A DNA stretch of 55,849 nt from Phlegmacium glaucopus. Lineage: Eukaryota > Basidiomycota > Agaricomycetes > Agaricales > Cortinariaceae. The notes below the pieces were generated by a model. The model ran no database searches and was not told where the DNA came from. It saw nothing but the letters and a program-made list of their open reading frames with translations. The DNA lies in contig MU130623.1 in assembly GCA_015039465.1 (NCBI GenBank), forward strand, positions 385,031 through 440,879, given 5' to 3'. Made by a program: the position numbers and the translations under genes. Of this stretch, positions 10,621 to 21,954 are shown one piece after another (the stretch's first letter is position 1; each line of letters opens with the position of its first letter).

Positions 10621-11487
10621 GAAAAAGGAACAGTAAAAGAATCTGTAAAGTGTCAAAGTGTGAGAGAAAAGAAAAGAAGGCAGTGTACACAGTCCAATAG
10701 CAAAAATATATCAACTCCATAGGTGTGTGGTCATGTCAAAAAATGTGAAAGGTCCTGAGTCAACACTTGAAAGGCACAGCCTTGTTCCCGAGAAAACACT
10801 ACTTGCCCATGATCCCATGTCATGCAGCCTTGATAACACTTGACACACTGCAAGAATAATCCTCTGCTGCTGATTCATCTGCAATTCCTGCTTAGTCGTG
10901 ATCCTCCTGGACTTCCTAAATTGTCATAAAGAGGGTGGGAAGGCTTCAGGTACCACGTGAATGATGGTTTTGGCAGTGAATGATAAGATAAGAGGTAGAT
11001 AATTGAGGATAGGGGACTGAGTGAGATCCAGGAGCGAGGGGTGGCAAGGTAGATGGCTGAGGGGAAGACTTGTGGGTCCATAGCCACAACAATGATGACA
11101 AAGCCTTGTACATAATGGGAGATGTAGTTGATGCATCCATAAAGGGGCTGTTCTTGAAATGATGGACCAAAGATACAATCAAACGCGAGCCGATGACCGA
11201 TGCAAATAGTAGATTGATCGCTTTGCTGGATCACTAGCCAAGGAACAAATGGATGGTATATGCTTAGGAGCATGTCAATAGTGAAAACAATGGAGAGCAT
11301 AGTGTGAGACATTGAGAGTATGATGAGCGATGAGGGTGATAATGTTGAACAAATGATTTGTTGACCAGGAACGCAATTCAGGGCTGCTTCCAAAATAGGT
11401 AAGTGAATTTGAAGTCCACTTATTTTCATGATGGCAACTTTTAAGCTTTCTTCTCATGCTACCAATCAGTATTGGTGCGCGATACCG
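10621..11487. repeat. ~0.87 kb direct repeat, left copy
   Basis: Nearly collinear with 12187-13417. The right copy lacks about 50 bp and carries a 413-bp solo LTR plus 5-bp duplication. Shared landmarks are 'ctgtaaagtgtcaaagtg' at the left and 'attggtgcgcgatacc' at the right. The two copies flank the Gag segment. The minus strand has a 184-codon open frame (11429-10875) that is also preserved in the other copy, but it has no domain I recognise. Confidence 0.75.
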
Positions 11488-12158
11488 CTGACGTAGAACA
11501 CAAACTCACCAATCTCCGAATGAAGGATGGCCAATGTATCTCCAATTACTTAGTCCAGTTCAACTCCTTGGCAGTCCGCTGTACTTGGGGCGAGCCCGCT
11601 CTTAGGTATAGGTTTTACAAAGGCTTACCTTCCCGACTCAAGGATGAAATTAGCAAAGGAGACGGCAAGCCTCGGACCTTAACTGCGATGTGTCAAAAAG
11701 CTCAAAATGCCGATGCTCGACACTGGGAATGTATGCAGGAACATTCTCAGGAACCAGCTCCACAGCAACACCAAAACCCTCCTCCTAAGGGTCCTACCCC
11801 TTCTGCATCCTCCTCCGTACCCTCTTCCAACCCTTCTTCCAGTTCCAGAAAACAGTCTCAGCCTTCGGATCAAAAGTCTGTTAAGCCTGCAGACTCCAGT
11901 AAGACTTCTTCCACTCCTCCAAAACCTAATCTAGAAGGCAAGCTGGACTCACGGGGTAGACTTACCCAGCAAGAAAGGCAATGCCAGATAGATAATAAGC
12001 TCTGTCTTTTCTGTGGCAAGCCTGGTCATATTGTTCCTGACTGTAGACTTGCCAAGGCAAGCTCCGCTAAAGGCCGAGCCTCTACCGTTTCTGATTCCGC
12101 TTCTGAGTCTGTTCCGGCTAAGCCAAAGGACTCCGGTTCGGAAAAAAAAAAAGACTAA
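11472..12158 (+). pseudogene. Retrotransposon Gag segment with CCHC zinc knuckle
   Basis: A 228-codon open frame lacking a proper 5' end. It carries a Gag/capsid-like helical region (LTNLRMKDGQCISNYLVQF, then LRYRFYKGLPSRLKDEI), a long Ser/Pro/Gln-rich linker, and one CCHC knuckle, CLFCGKPGHIVPDC (C-x2-C-x4-H-x4-C), that binds nucleic acid in Ty3/gypsy Gags. A basic tail ends at TAA 12158. No protease, RT or integrase follows; instead the right copy of the direct repeat starts at once. It is probably the C-terminal part of the Gag whose N-terminus is at 10181, with the left repeat inserted between them. Confidence 0.75.
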
Positions 12159-12186
12159 GCAATTCACTAGACTCAGCACAGACGGT

Positions 12187-13417
12187 GAAAAAGGAACAAT
12201 AAAAAAGTCTGTAAAGTGTCAAAGTGCGAGAGAAAAGAAAAGAAGGCAGTGTACATAGTCCAATAGCAAAAATATATCAACTCCATAGGCATGTGGTCAT
12301 GTCAAAAATGTGAAAGGTCCTGAGTCAACACTTGAAAGGTGCAGCCTTGTTAACACTTGACACACTGCAAGAATAATCCTCTACTGCTGATTCATCTGCA
12401 ATTCCCGCTTAGTCGTGATCCTCCTGGACTTCCTAAGTTGTCATAAAGAGGGTGGGAAGGCTTCATGTACTGCATGAATGATGGTTTTGGCAGTGAATGA
12501 TAAGATAAGAGGTAGATAATTGAGGATAGGGGACTGAGTGAGATCCAGGAGCGAGGGATGGCAAGATAGATGGCTGAGGGGAAGACTTGTGGGTCCATAG
12601 CCACAACAACGATGACAAAGCCTTGTACATAATGGGAGATGTAGTTGATGCATCCATAAAGGGGCCGTTCTTGAAATGATGGACCAAAGATACGATCAAA
12701 CACGAGCCAATGACCGATGTGAATAGTAGATTGATTGCTTTGTTGGATCACTAACCAAGGAACAAATGGATGGTAGATGCTTAGGAGCATGTCGATAGTG
12801 AAAACGATGGAGAGCATTGTTAGGGCAACTGCGACGCTGACTTAGTCAAGCTAGCAGGGGATCCAAAGTTAATAATATTTCAGAAAAGATATCTACAAGT
12901 GACTTACCTAGCAGGGGATCCAAAGAGGAAAGGATGGGGATCCCTGCTAGGCTGGGGGTGTTTAAGTACTAATATGGACATAATGGAGATATAAAATAAA
13001 TAAAGGAATGATACAATAATAATTAATTAATTAAATAAGAAGTGGTGCGATATGAAAAATAGAAATAAAAGACGGAGTGAATCGGAGGACCGGAGTCGGA
13101 GCAGAACTACAGGGTTCCGGAGTCAACCGGTGACGGAAGCAGAGTTGGACGGAAGGTCGGAGGTCGTCGGAAAGGTGGGGTGTATGATTCTAGAGTTGAG
13201 GTTTGGGTTAAAGTCGGGTGTCCCCTAACAAGCATAGTGTGAGACATTGAGAGTATGATGAGCGATGAGGGTGATAACATTGAACGAATGATTTGTCAAC
13301 CAGGAACGCGATTCAGGGCTGCTTCCAAAATAGGTAAGTGAATTCAAAGTCCGCTTATTTTCATGATGGCAACTTTTAAGCTTTCTTCTCATGCTACCAA
13401 TCAGTATTGGTGCGCGA
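12187..13417. repeat. ~0.87 kb direct repeat, right copy, split by a solo LTR
   Basis: Same sequence as 10621-11487, interrupted at 12818-13230 by a solo LTR with a duplicated AGCAT. Small differences include loss of the 'cccgagaaaacactacttgcc' stretch near 12350. Confidence 0.75.
12818..13230 (-). mobile_element. Solo LTR (413 bp) with 5-bp target duplication
   Basis: Read on the minus strand it begins TGTTAGGGGACACC and ends GCCCTAACA. The target duplication AGCAT is at 12813-12817 and 13231-13235. It is the same family and exact length as the plus-strand copy at 53783-54195; by direct reading they differ at 8 positions. Confidence 0.92.
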
Positions 13418-13444
13418 TACCAGTCTTTTTCCAGTCTTTACTTC

Positions 13445-13640
13445 TCACAAACCAAAAAACTGGACTGCTGGTCTGGTCTTTTGCAGTCTGGTCTGGTCTT
13501 TTTCCAGTCTTTTTCCAGTCCTGCAACTGGACTTCCAAACACTAGTCTGAGGTGGAATATCTGCCACAGTGGCTTGTAGAGCTGGGACAATGGCAGGTGC
13601 AAAGACCAGCTCATCTGGCATCACTTGGAACATGTCCACC
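13445..13640. repeat. CCAGTCTTTTT-rich segment and adjoining short coding-like relic
   Basis: 13420-13545 is built from repeated 'ccagtctttttccagtc' and 'ctggtctggtctttt' words and ends 'actagt', possibly a short inserted element. Beside it on the minus strand (13639-13550) is a clean coding-like stretch (DMFQVMPDELVFAPAIVPALQ) that may be an exon of the same broken gene as 14442-14870. Confidence 0.35.
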
Positions 13641-13872
13641 GGGACTAAAAGATGGTGGTAATTAATAAATGTGTGCGTTTTTTTTTAAAAAAAAAAAATA
13701 GAAAATAACTCCATAATGAATGGATATATGGCTGTGAAAACATATGATTTTATTTTACTTTATAAGAGGATGTTCATACCCTCACAATAATTTGTGACAT
13801 AACAATATGAATGTCACAGCATGATGTGTATGTTCAAAGTTTGTATAAATGAAAATAAAGGTGAAAAATTAC

Positions 13873-14441
13873 TGTTAAGTTTGGGAACTCTATTCTGGAG
13901 TATCAGACGGAGTTTGATCAGAACAGAACCACAGAATGGAAAGGACTCTAGCCTCAGTGTATGTGCTCTGCTACCCTAAACCTTTGTGTCCTAATTTTGG
14001 AGTAAGAATGGAATGGAGTGGAACCAGAAGTTGCAAGAACTTAGAGGAAGAATAGGAGGAGGAAACTAGGTTGATATTCAAACTGAGGAAAACATACAAG
14101 TTTCAAGTACTTAAATAATAAAAGGAATAGCAACCGAAATATAAAAGATAAATATAAAGTGCTGCGTTCTGCTCCTGGAAAGTCCTGCATTCTTGGGTGA
14201 ATAATCCATAGTGGGTGTGCTGACTGATAGTGGGAAAGTGATGACAAAGAAATAGTGGTTGTGGCAATATGGTATTGGGTTTGGAGTATCATCGGAGGAG
14301 CTGGAATGATACAGAGAAGTCTCAGAGTTGGACATAGGAGGAGTAGATCTGGAAACAAGGGAAGGTACTGGAATGGAGTACGGAGTACCGGAGACAACTC
14401 CGATGGAGCTGGGCCAGAGACACGTATAACAGAATGTAACA
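13873..14441 (-). mobile_element. Solo LTR of the gypsy-type family (569 bp)
   Basis: On the minus strand it runs from TGTTACATTC to AAACTTAACA, as does the LTR at 9572-10149. Flanking pentamers are attac and cttac, i.e. a 5-bp target duplication with one mismatch. It lies at a GT-like position (GAAC|GTAA) just after the open frame 14870-14442, so it probably landed in or at an intron. Confidence 0.82.
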
Positions 14442-14870
14442 CTTACGTTCAAAAGCAGCCTCTGGTTGTGGGACAGGAGAAAATCTTTCAACAGAATGTG
14501 CTAAGTATACTGGTGATTGATGACAAAGAGGAGTAACTGGTGGTGACTGGAGCTGGGGGTCTACTATGCCTCCCCAAGAGATGGCAGAGTGGTTTGATGG
14601 ATCTGGGGAAATAGACATTCTGATGGAAGGAGTACTGTTGATGGGTTGTGGAGAGACTGAGGGTAAACAAGGTCTTTGTTGTTGGTGTCTTGGATAAAGT
14701 GCTTTATAAATTGGGTTCCAAAATAAAACTTCTCGATGTTCATTTGAATGATTTTTGAGTTTTAAGCATAAATCGACAACAGAACCATCAGAGGGTACTG
14801 TTAGATCATTTGCAAGCTGAACTAGTTCTGTCTTGTGCTGAGAACTTTGGTGTAGGAGGCTCTAGCTTGC
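14442..14870 (-). pseudogene. Broken gene fragment next to the solo LTR
   Basis: A continuous minus-strand frame of about 140 codons: SSQHKTELVQLANDL, then DLCLKLKNHSNEHREVLFW, then a Pro/Ser-rich stretch. The first part looks like a helical SAP-type or transposon-accessory segment, but I cannot name it. There is no start codon; an in-frame TAG lies near 14863, and it ends at the solo LTR. A second conserved-looking piece lies beyond the LTR at 13639-13550. Confidence 0.4.
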
Positions 14871-14964
14871 TGGCAAGGTTGACAAGGCATGGGATATTGG
14901 AAATGTAGGTAAATGAAGGAATGTTACAGCTGTTGTCATAGTTATACGGAATCACACGATGATA

Positions 14965-15553
14965 GGATCCATATAACCTCTAGGTTCGTAAACTGGTTAT
15001 TTTTGTGTTTTAACAACTTCGCAGTATACGCGGATACCTCGCTGGTACCAGTTTCGTTCACATCTTCATTCACAATTCTCGCACATCCTTTGCATCTCGC
15101 ACAACATACTATAACCCTCGCATAACCTTCACACATCACTTCTACAACCTTTGTGACTATCCAACGCACCCTCATTCCTCTTCGCACTTCATACTTCAAC
15201 ATATCTTCAACTCTCTCTATCAATACTGGACTTAGCCATTTCTTTCCTTCGCAACCACACCTTTGTACAGCTTCTCTTTAATCTCATGGTCTTTCACGGC
15301 TTGCATACACATCCCTTTCACTGGTTTGATCATGGTCCGTGCTGTTTTCAACTTACTTTCTTTTAACTTTCTATATATATTATTATTTTATCATCTCCTT
15401 CAAAACAGGAGGTCATTCAACTGACCTCCTTACTCATCACTTCTATTATTATTCTATCTCCTATTTCTTTGTTACCAAACTACTGGGCCCATGTGACTGC
15501 GCATTAGCTCAATTTTTACATTACTGTTTCGCATATCTGCACCTGGCTAGCTT
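14965..15553 (+). repeat. LTR-like dispersed repeat, copy 2 (inside the transposon)
   Basis: Inverted relative to copy 1 at 2857-3473, sharing the start TGATAGGATCCATATAACC, the hairpin GGAGGTCA/TGACCTCC (15408-15415 / 15422-15429) and the end GCACCTGGCTAG. No flanking duplication was found. Confidence 0.6.
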
Positions 15554-15903
15554 GTTGCCCTTGTATTAAGTACCTGTAGCAAGTAGGAGGAAAGGTGAAC
15601 AAGAGACGGCCAGAGTTTTGATCCCATAAACTTTGCAGCAACGTTCTAAGTCAATAGTCTTATCCTTCAAGCTACTTCGCGAACCGCGTTATCATTCGCG
15701 AACTTCGCTATCCTCGCGGTCTACTCTTCTTGCGTATTTCAATACCGCGGACTTCTCTTTAAATTCTATCGAGGAAATCTACATTAACCCCTCTGAACTA
15801 CGTTACTACTTGCGGTCTGATCCCACTGCAGGTACATCAACGAGAAGAAAAACATGGTTATATAATCATAAATTAAGGTTGGGCTCTGTTCCTTGATGCC
15901 TGA

Positions 15904-16970
15904 ATGCCTCGCCACAAAGTCTCCCAAGATCTCAAAGCTCGTATACCATACCTTGCATATATTGAAGGCTTCAAGGTCAAAGAAATTGAATGTCTATTGG
16001 GTGTGAAGAAGTCAATGATATACCAAACATTGAATTACTTTCGAGATTATGGTGTTACTTACAACCCAAACGCATATAGCCAACATTCTCGAGGACAACC
16101 TAGGAAGCTCGACAGCATAGATATTCAATTTATCAAGACACTTCTTGATCAAGAGCCATGCCTTTATCTGGATGAGCTCCAGGACATGCTCCTCACACGT
16201 CGGGGCATCAGCATATCTGTGCCAACACTGCTTCGTACCCTTCGCCGAATCCATTTCTTGCAGAAAGGTGTTTCAATCTGTGCATTAGAGAGGAATGATA
16301 TGAGTCGGGCTCTATACATGAACCACTTCGCTGACCTAGTTTCTGACCCAGCAATGGTTATGTTTATTGATGAAGCATCTTGCAACAAAAAGAACCCAAC
16401 TCGGAAGAAAGGATGGTCCCTCACTGGATGGTGTTGCTACAAGCGGAGATGCTTTGTATGCGGAAAGCGATATTCAATACTCCCAGTCCTCACTCTTGAT
16501 GGAATTATTGCTCACGACATAATTCCTGGCTCAGTTACTTCAGACCGCTTTGTGAAATTGCTTTGTGAATATGTGGTATGTGTATATTTATAATAACGAC
16601 AGATATCATGATCAAATTCACTCAGATACCTCTCACCAACCCTTATCCCGGTCCCCAAAGCATTCTCATCCTTGACAACTGTAACATTCATCACTCAGAG
16701 GCTGTTCAAGAACTTGTTGAAGACGAAGCTTGTTTGTTTTCTATGTTCTTTGCATATTATTTTCTGAAGGACTTTCCAGACTGCAAGCTCGTCTTCTTGC
16801 CTCCTCATTCCCCAGACCTGAATCCCATTGAACAGGCATTTGCAACCATAAAAGCATTTCTTTGAAGGAATTGGAAGAATGAGGGTCTTAGTATTATGGA
16901 TGAAGCATGCCACCATATCACACCGGAAATGGCATGGGGTTTTTTTTGCTCATCTGGTTATGTAGTCTAT
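15904..16970 (+). pseudogene. Tc1/mariner-like DDE transposase with premature stop
   Basis: Exons 15904-16575, 16626-16731 and 16780-16865; introns of 50 and 48 nt keep the frame. The N-terminus has a helix-turn-helix-like region (YIEGFKVKEIECLLGVKKS ... QTLNYF). The DDE triad reads D156 (MFIDEAS), D241 (ILILDNCNIHH) and E277 (SPDLNPIEQAF), with 35 residues between the last two, fitting DD34-35E. TGA at 16863-16865 stops the frame after TIKAFL. Downstream the same frame resumes as RNWKNEGLSIMDEACHHITP...AWGFFCSSGYV, the normal C-terminal end of such proteins, so the TGA is a nonsense mutation (CGA to TGA would fit). Start ATG 15904 precedes a normal-length DNA-binding domain. The element is probably immobile unless supplied in trans. 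Confidence 0.85.
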
Positions 16971-17094
16971 AGAATGAACATGACAGCCACTTTATTTAGA
17001 GATTCTAGCAGTAAAAATACAATGTGGCATATTGAATCAGGACTCAGGAGACAAATATCAGAGCAACAGGATCAAGTCTCAACAAACATTCTCA

Positions 17095-18741
17095 CTACGG
17101 CTCTGCGTCCACGTCACTTCTGCCTTCATTCATTTCATCTTCATCTGTGGGAGGCCATTGATAGTTTCCAGGGAGCAGTTCGTAGGGTGGTTCCTCCATG
17201 TCAACGTCGTCAAGGTATTAGGGGTCAAGGGTTGGGATGAAACCATCGGGAACAGGTATGAGATGTTTCTTCTGTTGATCATAGTAATGCCAAGCAAATT
17301 CATGTGCACGTAGATTCTTGCCTGGTACAAGGCCAGATCCAAATACCGACATGCATCCACCTTTGACGAACCTTTTTTCAAAGCGGATATCATAAGATTG
17401 GGGTGAAAAAATTGTCATTCACAGGGGGGTAGTCAAGAGGCTTAGGTCTCTTAGCCTCAGGACTTGCCCACCAGGAAGCAGCACCTCATTTGAGGCAAAT
17501 TGCATTTCCCATAGTTAGACCACAGTCCACCAGCAACTGTTCTCCAATGAGAGGAAGTTGATGGAGTGTTGATTGGTGGAGAGGCTGGGACTTGTCACAA
17601 TGGGGTGGGTGATGTGGGAGGTTCAGATGATGCACGGCGACTGCCAACAGATGCAGGGCCAAAGAGTTTCCAAACCTCGCGTAAAATCTCTGAGGCCTGG
17701 GCAAGTGGTGGTGTTGTCTCGGACAGGGACGCAGTCATGGTGGAATTGGGTGGATGTTGGAATAAGGAACACTGACGCATCTGTGGATCAAATGTTGCAG
17801 TATTGGGAGGGTGGTACTTGCTCACAGAGCCTTCAGTCTTGGTGGGAAGTGTCAGAAAGCAGTAGGCAACACTCAAAAAATATTGTGTGTACCATGGCCC
17901 AACTCCACTCACTCAACATTGCAGGTGTAAGGGGAGTCTTCTCTCCATTTGGACCAACATATGTGTATCCACTGTCAGTTGGGTTTGCATACTCCTTCTC
18001 AAGGATTAGACGGTTACATGCAAAGGCTCGTTCATCCTTGTGGTTTGTAAGTAAGTCTGCAGCGATGGAGTAACAAGTAAAACTTACATCACATTTTGTG
18101 TCATTCCTATCACCCTCTGAGCGAATGCTTTGGCCGTCATCACCACTTTCAGAGCCATTTCACTTGAAGCTCAAAGTTAGTTCAACAACAGGCCCCTCAC
18201 ATAGAAAGACTCACCCTCGCAGCAGCCAATTTGACATCATTGAGACTGAGGAATATCGAGAAACTTTGAGGGCTTCTCCTCTATTATCTTCTTCACCATA
18301 CTTTCATACTCAGCAAAGTTGTCGATATCGATAGCATCTTTTTTTCTGAAAATGGAATGATTAGTTTTTGATAAAAATTGAGTACAAAACATACACTTTG
18401 TTGGGGGGAACAATGGCCCTGATATTGAACCGAGTATGAATGGTCATTGGTGTGTATTTTGAGTACTGATGCTTGTCCAAAACAGCAGAGAGAAAGTTGA
18501 GATAGTTTGTCTGGGTGGCTTCAAATGTGAAGGAGAACTCCTTTGTCTTTGTCTCAACCTTCTTCTTTGATGCCTTGGATTTTGATGAGGTCCCCTTGCC
18601 TTTGTCGATGATGACCATGTGTTGTAGCTGGGCGATGACTTGTCCAACCTGGTGGCTGAACTCATTTTTGTCATTGTCCTCCTCCTCCTCCTCCTCCTCC
18701 TCCTCTTCAGGTTCCTGGGCTAGGGGTGGTTGTGTAGGCAT
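17095..18741 (-). pseudogene. Passenger gene inside the transposon (unknown agaricomycete family)
   Basis: Starts MPTQPPLAQEPEEEE at 18741 with a poly-Glu tract, then KKKVETKTKEFSFTFEATQ and PPNKVKKDAIDIDNFAEYE across an intron (GTATGT...TTTTCAG). Further exons read RLILEKEYANPTDSGYTYV with PNGEKTPLTPAMLSEW, AASWWASPEAKRPK and FEKRFVKGGCMSVFGSGLV, and the C-terminus is PGNYQWPPTDEDEMNEG, ending at TAG 17095. I recall similar hypothetical proteins from other agaricomycetes but know no function. Damage: frameshifts near 18257 and 17398, and an in-frame TAA after IPTLDP near 17217. It is transcribed against the transposase, so it is either captured cargo or a second element gene. Confidence 0.55.
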
Positions 18742-19262
18742 TGGGGTAGTAAGGTAGTTGCAACATGACGAAGAGCAAGTAGATAAAGGGAAAAGGTGCA
18801 GTTCTATCAAGCCTTATTGTGTGTCATGTCACTCAGTTGTGGCACTGATGGGCCAGGACACCTAACCCTAAATAATATAGTATTTTCTATCTTGCACAAT
18901 TCCGTATAACTATGAAAATAGCTGTAATGAAGAAGGTTTTTTCTTTTGGAAAAGAGGATGAAAGAGTGTGAGATAAAGAGTATGGATAGAACTAGAAACG
19001 TGAAGGAAGTGGTAGTAGTAATCAAAAGGTGAATGGTATATGTAAGTGGCCTCGTACGCTATTGTTCACAAGAAGGTTCACACGCCTGCGTCATGTGATC
19101 CCAAGGTGATTACCATATATATAGCTAAGGTTCGGAGCAAGCGACACACTCCAAAATCCGCCAAACATTGACCGGCAGAAGAATGGAGGTTTTGCAATTT
19201 GTAATTATTTGTCTGGGTTGTTAGAGCACAGTTTGAGGCCTGTAGTAAACCTCTCGTTTGGA

Positions 19263-20897
19263 ATGGATCGACCACTGCTAACGGATTTGCCCCTCGATGT
19301 ACAAATTCACATTTGCGAATTCCTCCATCCATTCCAGATTCTCCCCCTTCGACAAGTAAGTAGCAAAGTATTCAACCTTTCTTCTTAAGCACCCACACAA
19401 GCACACGCATATATAGACCTGCAAGGTTGCTTATGAGGCTACTTCACAACGAAGCGTATGGATTCATACACTAAATCGCGTATGTCACGAAAACTTGCTC
19501 TTTCTCCCAACTTTCCCCATTGCTGCTATGTCTGTTTCCCAATTGGAACATGCGGCTACTGCTCCACTTCGATGGATTGCGTTATCATCTTCGAAGGACA
19601 GAAATAATGATGAGGTTTTACATCCTCGCGGGACCCGAGTTATCGAGAATTCGCTTACATCGATGATGAAGGCTCTCCAATTCCATGACTTGCAAACGGG
19701 GAGGCACTTCAGTAGTCTGTATCTTGTGCCAGGGGGACGCTACCTTGTGACAAGTGGTCCGAACTGTCTAGGCGTATGGGACCTAAGATACGTCTCAGAC
19801 GGCGATATGTCCGACGATGGGAAACCGACGATGTGGGCTACTGAGATAAACAATTTATTAAGTTTTCGTGTTCATCCCACTCCTGATGGCCTGGGTATCC
19901 GAATACTTACCTATTCTCTGTCGTATGTCAATAATATTGTCTATCACAAATTTTATTATCTAATACTCTCACTCGTTGTGTAGGCTTACTGGCGGCATCG
20001 CCCTGTATATCTTCGAGATATACCCGCAAAAAGATACTCCTGAGCTCACAAAACTTGCGAGGCTCTCACTACGACAAGAATCTGTAACTTGCTCTTTGAA
20101 TGGAAATACAGCCGTAATCTACAACCTTGAAAAGGGGACTGTCACAGTATGGGATTTCATGGCGAACGCTGCGGCAAGTTGGTCTATTAGCAACCCCAAC
20201 TTCAACGATGAGGTTTGTTGAATCCCATTTTCGCTATCCCTGGTGCAGGCGACTCAGTAGCATCTTATTTAAAAAGGTCATCAAAGTTACGGAAACAACC
20301 ATCATAATGACACACGCTCGCTCGACTCCCTCCCTATGGATATTCCAGATCCCCCCTCTGATAACAAACAACCTATCACTGCTCAATATTGAAGATCCCC
20401 CAGAATTAGCCCCTGCCCTCATATTCATTGTGACTTCATCCGTCGTTCAAATACCTGATAGCTGGTACTATGACGTTCCTATCTATTTTGACGTCCTCCA
20501 GAGTCATGAAGCTGGCAATTATGACCGCTGCAAACTTGATATTGCCTGTGATCTCAGTGACGTCTCTCTCGTACCAATTGCCACTGAAACCATCCAATAC
20601 CCAATAGAACATCTAAAGGAATATAGTAGGATGGCACACTATAGGATCTGTGAGGAAGGACTCGTAAATCTTTCTAAATCCTCCAAAACGCTTGACGCTT
20701 ATACGAGCTCAACTTCATCTGGCACTGCTGCGGGTTCTGGTCCGTCTTCCGACCGTCATCGCCCCCAACCCCCAACCCTACACATCAATATGACACATCT
20801 TGCCACGGTTTTCGGGCCTTGTTACAGCTTCTGTCCAGCGTCCGCTAGGCTTGTGTATGAAAAGGAGGGAAATATCGTCATTTCTGATTTCTTGTAA
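19263..20897 (+). CDS. F-box protein with propeller-like C-terminal region, copy 1 (intact)
   Basis: Exons 19263-19355, 19426-19922, 19984-20212 and 20277-20897 join in frame to 479 residues. Exon 1 encodes an F-box (PLLTDLPLDVQIHICEFLH, then PFQILPLRQ), which in the family binds Skp1 in SCF ubiquitin ligases. Downstream are WD/propeller-like strands (SLYLVPGGRYLVTSG, CLGVWDL, GNTAVIYNLEKGTVTVWDF), presumably the substrate-binding part. The exon 3 donor is GTTTGT; the acceptor I chose (TTTAAAAAG, 20276) is the one that keeps frame in both intact copies. Its paralogue at 38342-39989 (minus) has the same exon plan, and at least four broken relatives lie in the window, so the family has been copied locally. 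Substrate unknown. The start ATG sits at the F-box border. Confidence 0.8.
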
Positions 20898-21039
20898 GCT
20901 TGAACGTTAGAGAATCGAGATCGCATTACAACGCACCTCCTTCATCTTGATTCAATTCATCACTAACCAGAGATATAATATTAAAAGTTGGGGAGTAGGT
21001 ATTCTTCTCTTACTGTTGTAAATGTTTTTCAGCAGTCGA

Positions 21040-21285
21040 ACGAAAAGAGAAGCTCACTTGAAGTGTATAGAATCTGTGAGGATGGATTCGTGAATGTTTC
21101 TAAATATTTCAACAAGATACAAGGCTATACGAGCTCAACTTCTTCTGGCATTGCCGTCGGTTTTTGGTCTGGTTTCCAGCTGTAATCAGACGTCTCTCAC
21201 CCCTTATAGCTTCTGTCCAGCGACTGCTAGGCTTGTTTATAGAGATGTCGTCACTTTTAATTTCTTGTAAACTTGATATGGAAGA
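21040..21285 (+). pseudogene. Exon 4 fragment of the F-box family
   Basis: Carries RICEDGFVNVSKYF, YTSSTSSGIAVG and a PYSFCPATARLVY-like tail, matching the last exon of the neighbouring intact copy but with a large internal deletion and stops. It lies 140 bp downstream of copy 1, so it is a partial tandem duplicate. Confidence 0.75.
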
Positions 21286-21954
21286 CGTTGGAAAATCGAA
21301 ATCGCGGCACTGGTGATATCTCGCACCTTGCGGTGCCACGATGCCGAAAAAAGCAGTAAATGACGAGTGCTAACAAAAAGCCTGCCAAATTATTCATCCG
21401 CAAAGTTTCAACAGAATAAGATGTCGACTTCGAGGCAATGGTTAAACGTTAAACCATAGAATATAGAGGTAGACGTTTAATTAATAATACAGACATGATT
21501 CACATGAATGGGCAGAATATCATGTGAGTAAAATGACGCACACAATTTGATAGGAACAGAGCATGGGGGACACCTGGAAGCAAGTAACATCTGTGAATAA
21601 GCGAAATCAACGGTAGAAAGTACGTATGTACCAGGAGTAGCGCCTCCAGCGAAGGAAGTTACGTGGATGCAATCTACTAAGTACTGTGCTAGAACCAGTC
21701 AAAACAACTAAATAAGTTGCTGATGTTGCCAGAATAAATACTTATAGTTGTCGGAGAACTCTCATCAGCACGCGCGCCTGACTGGGAAGAAAATCATTGA
21801 AAGGAAGGGAAGGGGACAAAGGGCTATGAGTACTCAAACGTCCTATCAAAATCTGTTGGTTTGGGCAGCGGAGCTCCAAAATCAGCCAAACATTGCACCT
21901 CTTTGCATGGCAAACATTCACCGGCAGGAACGGCGGCTTGGAACCACTGCTAAC

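Larger units (their letters stand above)
14927..18924 (+). mobile_element. Tc1/mariner-type transposon with passenger gene (3998 bp)
   Basis: Inverted ends of 26 bp: left 14927-14952 CAGCTGTTGTCATAGTTATACGGAAT (split here as CAGCTGTTGTCATAG + TTATACGGAAT) and right 18899-18924 as its reverse complement with two mismatches. Each end is flanked by TA (14925-14926 and 18925-18926), the target duplication of this superfamily. Inside are a ~590-bp LTR-like repeat (14965-15553), a DDE transposase relic on plus (15904-16970), and an unrelated multi-exon gene relic on minus (18741-17095). Most Tc1/mariner elements are 1-2.5 kb with a single gene, so this one is enlarged. Confidence 0.8.

Noticed and set aside
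10875..11429. 184-codon minus-strand frame preserved in both 0.87 kb repeats
   Set aside because: No recognisable domain, and preservation follows from the copies being similar; codon pattern does not look coding.
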